Origin: Candidatus Cloacimonadota bacterium
GTDB taxonomy: Bacteria > Cloacimonadota > Cloacimonadia > Cloacimonadales > TCS61
Direction: 5' to 3'
DNA length: 8,389 nucleotides
Assembly (NCBI GenBank): GCA_030667725.1
Contig: DAOUVH010000035.1
Location: 1 to 8,389, forward strand
Below, piece by piece: positions 5,827 through 8,389 of the stretch. How positions within the stretch are numbered: the first letter of the stretch is position 1; every line of letters begins with the position of its first letter. The notes below the pieces were generated by a model. That model was given only the letters and a program-made list of their open reading frames with translations, made no database searches and was not told the DNA's origin. The translations under genes were made by a program, and so were the position numbers.

Positions 5827-6774
5827 TTATCTAAATAATATACTTAAAGATTCTTCAATGTGAATTTTTTTAATTGCATTAGCTAATAATTCGGCAATGG
5901 AAAGCTGTACTATTTTTTTGCATTTTGCTTTCTCTTTTGTTAAAGGAACCGAATTTGTAATGAACAATTTTTCTATTGGTGATTCTTCAAGGTTTTTGAT
6001 GGCGCTCCCCGAAAGAATTCCATGTGCACAAGCAGCATAGACATTTTTAGCACCATGGTTTAATAGTGCTTGGGACATTTTGCATAAACTACCGCCTGTA
6101 TCGATTATATCATCAAAAAGAATAGCAGTTTTTCCTTCAACATCACCAATAATGTTTAATATTTCAGCTTTATCGTCATTTCCAATCCTACGTTTATCCC
6201 CAATTGCCAAACCACAATCAAGCCGTTTAGCTAACGACCTTGCTCTTGCGGTACCACCAGTATCAGGTGAGACAACAACTGCATCAGTCAAATCAAGATT
6301 TGCTTTAAAGTACCGAATAAAAATAGGTGTTGAATAAAGGTGATCAACGGGTATATCAAAAAAACCTTGTATCTGGTCTGAATGAAGATCCATGGCTACA
6401 ATTCTATTGGCACCTGCTTTTGTAAGAAGATCGGCAATCAGTTTCCCAGTTATTGCGACTCCGGGTTGATCCTTTTTATCGGAACGTGCATAACCGAATA
6501 ACGGAATAATACAATTGATCCTTGCTGCTGATGCACGTTTAAGTGCATCGATCATGATGAATAGTTCCATTATGTTATCGTTAACAGGAAAACAAGTAGG
6601 CTGAATAATGAATATATCAGCGCCACGAACATTCTCATTGATTTTAACGAATGAATTATCGTTAGAAAATTTGAAAACTTCAGCATCACCTAATGGAATA
6701 CCGGATAGTTTTGAAACCTCATTCGCCAATTCAATATTTGAATTTCCGGTGAAAATTTTTAATCTTGAAAACAT
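5827..6774 (-). CDS. prs: Ribose-phosphate pyrophosphokinase (PRPP synthase)
   Basis: Makes 5-phosphoribosyl 1-diphosphate from ribose 5-phosphate and ATP, the precursor for purines, pyrimidines, NAD, His and Trp. At 315 residues it matches class I enzymes. It begins IFTGNSNIELA, has VKINENVRGADIFIIQPT (43-60), the catalytic flexible-loop region DKRRIGN (193-199) with K194, H131 in AMDLHSDQIQGFFDIP, the ribose-phosphate region SPDTGGTAR (169-177) and the PRPP motif DDIIDTGGS (221-229). The start is 8 bases after the spoVG stop, with no clear Shine-Dalgarno, so coupling to spoVG is likely. The gene order spoVG-(glmU)-prs-ctc-pth of Bacillus is kept here without glmU. No key residue is missing. 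Confidence 0.97.
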   Translation of the reverse strand: MFSRLKIFTGNSNIELANEVSKLSGIPLGDAEVFKFSNDNSFVKINENVRGADIFIIQPTCFPVNDNIMELFIMIDALKRASAARINCIIPLFGYARSDKKDQPGVAITGKLIADLLTKAGANRIVAMDLHSDQIQGFFDIPVDHLYSTPIFIRYFKANLDLTDAVVVSPDTGGTARARSLAKRLDCGLAIGDKRRIGNDDKAEILNIIGDVEGKTAILFDDIIDTGGSLCKMSQALLNHGAKNVYAACAHGILSGSAIKNLEESPIEKLFITNSVPLTKEKAKCKKIVQLSIAELLANAIKKIHIEESLSILFR

Positions 6775-6781
6775 CTATTGC

Positions 6782-7243
6782 TTATTCTACTGGTTTCTCA
6801 GAGTCTTCATCATCTGATGATAATGCTTCCTGAATAACTTCTTCAGGTTTCTCAGAGCTTTCATCATCTGATGATAGTGCTTCCTGAATAACTTCTTCAG
6901 GTTTCTCAGAGCCTTCATCATCTGATGATAGTGCTTCCTGAATGACTTCTTTTGGTTTTGTAGAACCTTCATTAGCAGTAGATAATGCTCCCTGAAGAAC
7001 TTCTTTATACTTTTCAATGATAACACCTTCAATCATATTTCTAGCATCAGTATTGATCGGATGGGCAATATCACGATATTCTCCAGAGCTAACTCTACGG
7101 CTTGGCATTGCAACAAAAAGACCATTATCGCCTTCGATAACCTTGATGTTCCTAATAATGAATGCATCGTCTATAACCATGTTGACGAATGCCTTTAATT
7201 GATTACTTTCTCTAAGAAAAACTTTAACATCTGTAATGTTCAT
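6782..7243 (-). CDS. spoVG: SpoVG family RNA/DNA-binding regulator with a four-repeat C-terminal tail
   Basis: SpoVG is a small nucleic-acid-binding global regulator in Firmicutes and spirochaetes, named for a sporulation mutant but present in many non-sporing bacteria. The conserved domain (1-81) is clear: MNITDVKVFL, MVIDDAFIIRNIKVIEGDNGLFVAMPSRR and EYRDIAHPINTDARN; these match B. subtilis SpoVG closely. The protein is 153 residues instead of the usual 85-100. The extra part (82-153) is four tandem 18-residue units of the type VIQEALSSDDEGSEKPEE; the first unit is the most divergent. The tail is acidic and serine-rich. The start overlaps the ispE stop by 4 bases (ATGA), with AAGGAG 6 bases upstream. 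The placement after ispE follows the Bacillus order, without purR and yabJ. Confidence 0.93.
   Translation of the reverse strand: MNITDVKVFLRESNQLKAFVNMVIDDAFIIRNIKVIEGDNGLFVAMPSRRVSSGEYRDIAHPINTDARNMIEGVIIEKYKEVLQGALSTANEGSTKPKEVIQEALSSDDEGSEKPEEVIQEALSSDDESSEKPEEVIQEALSSDDEDSEKPVE
6785..7000 (-). repeat. Four tandem 54-bp repeats coding the SpoVG tail
   Basis: Four contiguous units of exactly 54 bases: 6947-7000, 6893-6946, 6839-6892 and 6785-6838 in order of translation. Units 2 and 3 differ at 2 of 54 positions by my count; units 3 and 4 at about 5; unit 1 is more divergent and joins the conserved SpoVG core. The unit length is a multiple of three, so copy number can change without a frameshift. 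No insertion sequence or direct-repeat target is seen around it. Confidence 0.92.
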
Positions 7244-8094
7244 TTTGCACTCCTTTTAGTTTTAGTAATGTAATTCCAATAACCCATATTAGAATAGTAT
7301 ATTGAAAATTTATCTGCTGTTGCTCTATCAGGGCAGAAACCAATTATTGTAGCTCCGCTGCCAGAGAGCATTGCCTGCTCAGCCCCGTTTTCCAGTAGAT
7401 GATCAATGATCATTTGGATCTCGGGATATTTTTTGCATACGCCAACCTGGAGTTTGTTATAGCACCACTTAATGTCTTCATGTTCTATCAGTTCTAACCA
7501 ATTGTCATTTTCATGACCATCTAATGAAACTGCCTCATAAGCTTCTTTACTGGAAATCTCAAAACCAGGATTTACTAAAAATATATTATCTAATTCAATT
7601 TGTTTAAGATGGTTTATTTTTTCTCCACGGTTTTCACCTAAAGCACAGCCACCTTCAAGGAAGAAATTTATGTCGCTTCCGAAATTCTCAGCGATTTTAT
7701 GCATTTCTGTTCGTGAAAGATCAATGTCCCATAATTCTGAAAGCGCAATGATCGTGCTGGCTGCATTACTGCTTCCACCACCCATTCCTGCTGAAATGGG
7801 TATGTTCTTTTGCAATTCTATTTTCACACCAAATTTCACATTATATTTATCTTTTATAAAGACCGCAACCTTGTAAATCAAATTTTCATTTGTATTTACA
7901 AAGTCTATATCTGACAAAATTTTAATTGCGTCTTTTTTTGTCAAAGCAAAATTTATTATATCCGCAAGCCCTATTTCAGTGAAAACTGTTCTTATCTGAT
8001 GATATCCATCAGAACGTTTTGAAAGAACATCAAGAAAGAGGTTTATTTTTGCCGAAGAACTTATTCTTAGACTTTTTCTCTTCACTTTTTCCAT
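7240..8094 (-). CDS. ispE: 4-diphosphocytidyl-2-C-methyl-D-erythritol kinase
   Basis: GHMP-family kinase that phosphorylates the 2-hydroxyl of CDP-methylerythritol in the non-mevalonate isoprenoid pathway. From the ATG at 8094 it has 284 residues, the usual size. SSSAKINLFLDVLSKRSDGYH (12-32 region) is the family opening with K16. The ATP loop is IPISAGMGGGSSN (98-110), and GSDINFF (139-145) carries the likely catalytic D141. LSGSGAT (243-249) is the third motif. Two family positions differ from the common form: N110 where Asp is usual (GGGSSDAA) and N143 where Pro is usual (GADVPFF). An in-frame ATG at 8124 would add MNIIIITIIT, which is probably not real. Neither start has a Shine-Dalgarno. 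The gene overlaps the preceding kinase by 65 bases, and its stop overlaps spoVG. Confidence 0.93.
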   Translation of the reverse strand: MEKVKRKSLRISSSAKINLFLDVLSKRSDGYHQIRTVFTEIGLADIINFALTKKDAIKILSDIDFVNTNENLIYKVAVFIKDKYNVKFGVKIELQKNIPISAGMGGGSSNAASTIIALSELWDIDLSRTEMHKIAENFGSDINFFLEGGCALGENRGEKINHLKQIELDNIFLVNPGFEISSKEAYEAVSLDGHENDNWLELIEHEDIKWCYNKLQVGVCKKYPEIQMIIDHLLENGAEQAMLSGSGATIIGFCPDRATADKFSIYYSNMGYWNYITKTKRSAK

Positions 8095-8389
8095 AGTAAT
8101 AATAGTAATAATAATTATATTCATAACTATTGTAATATCTATGTGGTTGGATACCGTTTATCACTACTCCGGTGATATCAACTTTAATATTCTCGAGGAG
8201 TTCTTTTGTTCTCTTAACAACGTTTTTATCAGCCTGATCGACACGGATTGCAAGGATAAGCAAATCAACTTTATTTGCCATTACCATTGAGTCAGTTACA
8301 GCTATTACCGGTGGTGAATCGAACAGTACATAATCATATTTTTCTTTAAGTCTTTCGATTGCTTCATCCATTCGTTTTGAGGCAAGAAG
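8030..8389 (-). CDS. C-terminal part of a BY-type protein tyrosine kinase (CpsD/Wzc-like), cut by the window edge
   Basis: Bacterial tyrosine kinases of this family control capsule and exopolysaccharide chain export by phosphorylating a tyrosine cluster at their own C-terminus. The visible 119 residues start LLASKRMDEAIERLKEKYDYVLFDSPPV, which is the typical stretch before and including the Walker B motif (DYVLFDSPPV, 18-28). VDLLILAIRVDQADKN and ITGVVINGI follow as in the family. Residues 85-99 are YYNSYEYN followed by seven tyrosines in a row, then a Lys-rich end (KSEEKKSKNKFFGKNKPLS). The Walker A and A' motifs, and any chain-length-regulator transmembrane domain, lie beyond base 8389, so a one-protein Wzc type and a split CpsD type cannot be told apart. 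The ending overlaps ispE. Confidence 0.88.
   Translation of the reverse strand, partial: LLASKRMDEAIERLKEKYDYVLFDSPPVIAVTDSMVMANKVDLLILAIRVDQADKNVVKRTKELLENIKVDITGVVINGIQPHRYYNSYEYNYYYYYYYGKSEEKKSKNKFFGKNKPLS
8093..8137 (-). repeat. Tyrosine-codon run (TAT/TAC) over the ispE start
   Basis: Codes YYNSYEYN plus seven consecutive tyrosines of the kinase tail, using alternating TAT and TAC triplets. The final TAT-GGA contains the ispE ATG at 8094 in another frame. The run is a near trinucleotide repeat that could vary in length without a frameshift, changing the number of tyrosines and moving the upstream alternative ispE start. Confidence 0.8.

Noticed and set aside
6787..7032. Open frame of about 81 codons in another frame of the spoVG repeat region
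   Set aside because: The 54-bp repeat unit is a multiple of three, so all frames that lack a stop in one unit stay open. It has no ribosome binding site and lies wholly within spoVG and its tail.
8095..8124. Upstream in-frame ATG for ispE at 8124 (MNIIIITIIT extension)
   Set aside because: The added residues are the out-of-frame reading of the tyrosine codons, give a hydrophobic run not seen in the family, and have no ribosome binding site. The ATG at 8094 is closer to the family start.
1..8389. CRISPR, toxin-antitoxin, prophage or other defence system
   Set aside because: All 15 genes are housekeeping or membrane genes with normal neighbours. The only tandem repeats are in frame inside coding sequences, with no spacers.

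Overview
The window is one unbroken run of 15 genes, all on the minus strand, so transcription runs from high to low coordinates. The largest gap between genes is about 46 bases and many genes overlap or are spaced by a few bases. The first gene (window end) and the last gene (window start) are cut by the window. No rRNA, tRNA, mobile element, CRISPR array or convincing promoter or terminator is visible, and nothing suggests recent transfer. It is AT-rich housekeeping DNA using the standard code (TGA is a stop here). The gene set points to an anaerobe-like bacterium outside the Proteobacteria: SpoVG, a CTC-type L25, a DUF2232 (YybS) membrane protein between S18 and L9, a zinc-type S18, and non-mevalonate isoprenoid synthesis. 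My best guess is a Firmicutes-like or FCB-group candidate lineage such as Cloacimonadota. That placement is inference with low confidence.

In order of transcription: (1) 8389-8030, the C-terminus of a BY-type tyrosine kinase for polysaccharide export with a striking tyrosine-rich tail, overlapping ispE. (2) 8094-4523, ispE, spoVG, prs, rplY (ctc) and pth, a block resembling the Bacillus ispE...spoVG...prs-ctc-pth order. (3) 4476-1922, rpsF, ssb, rpsR, a DUF2232 membrane gene and rplI, the classic S6-SSB-S18-L9 operon. (4) 1890-1, an unrecognised six-helix membrane protein, a dciA/DUF721 gene, rpe, and the first part of ffh.

The genes join precursor supply (PRPP, isoprenoids, pentose phosphates) to translation (S6, S18, L9, L25, peptidyl-tRNA hydrolase), replication (SSB, DciA) and protein targeting (Ffh). 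The most notable features are at the protein ends. SpoVG has a tail of four 18-residue repeats encoded by a 54-bp tandem repeat. L25 has a Glu/Gly-rich tail, L9 an acidic tail, S18 a 65-residue low-complexity N-terminal extension, and the kinase seven consecutive tyrosines coded over the likely ispE start. Ribosome binding sites fall into two groups: strong GGAG-type sites before ribosomal protein, spoVG and ssb genes, and none before most enzyme genes. I found no new defence, mobile or biosynthetic system.
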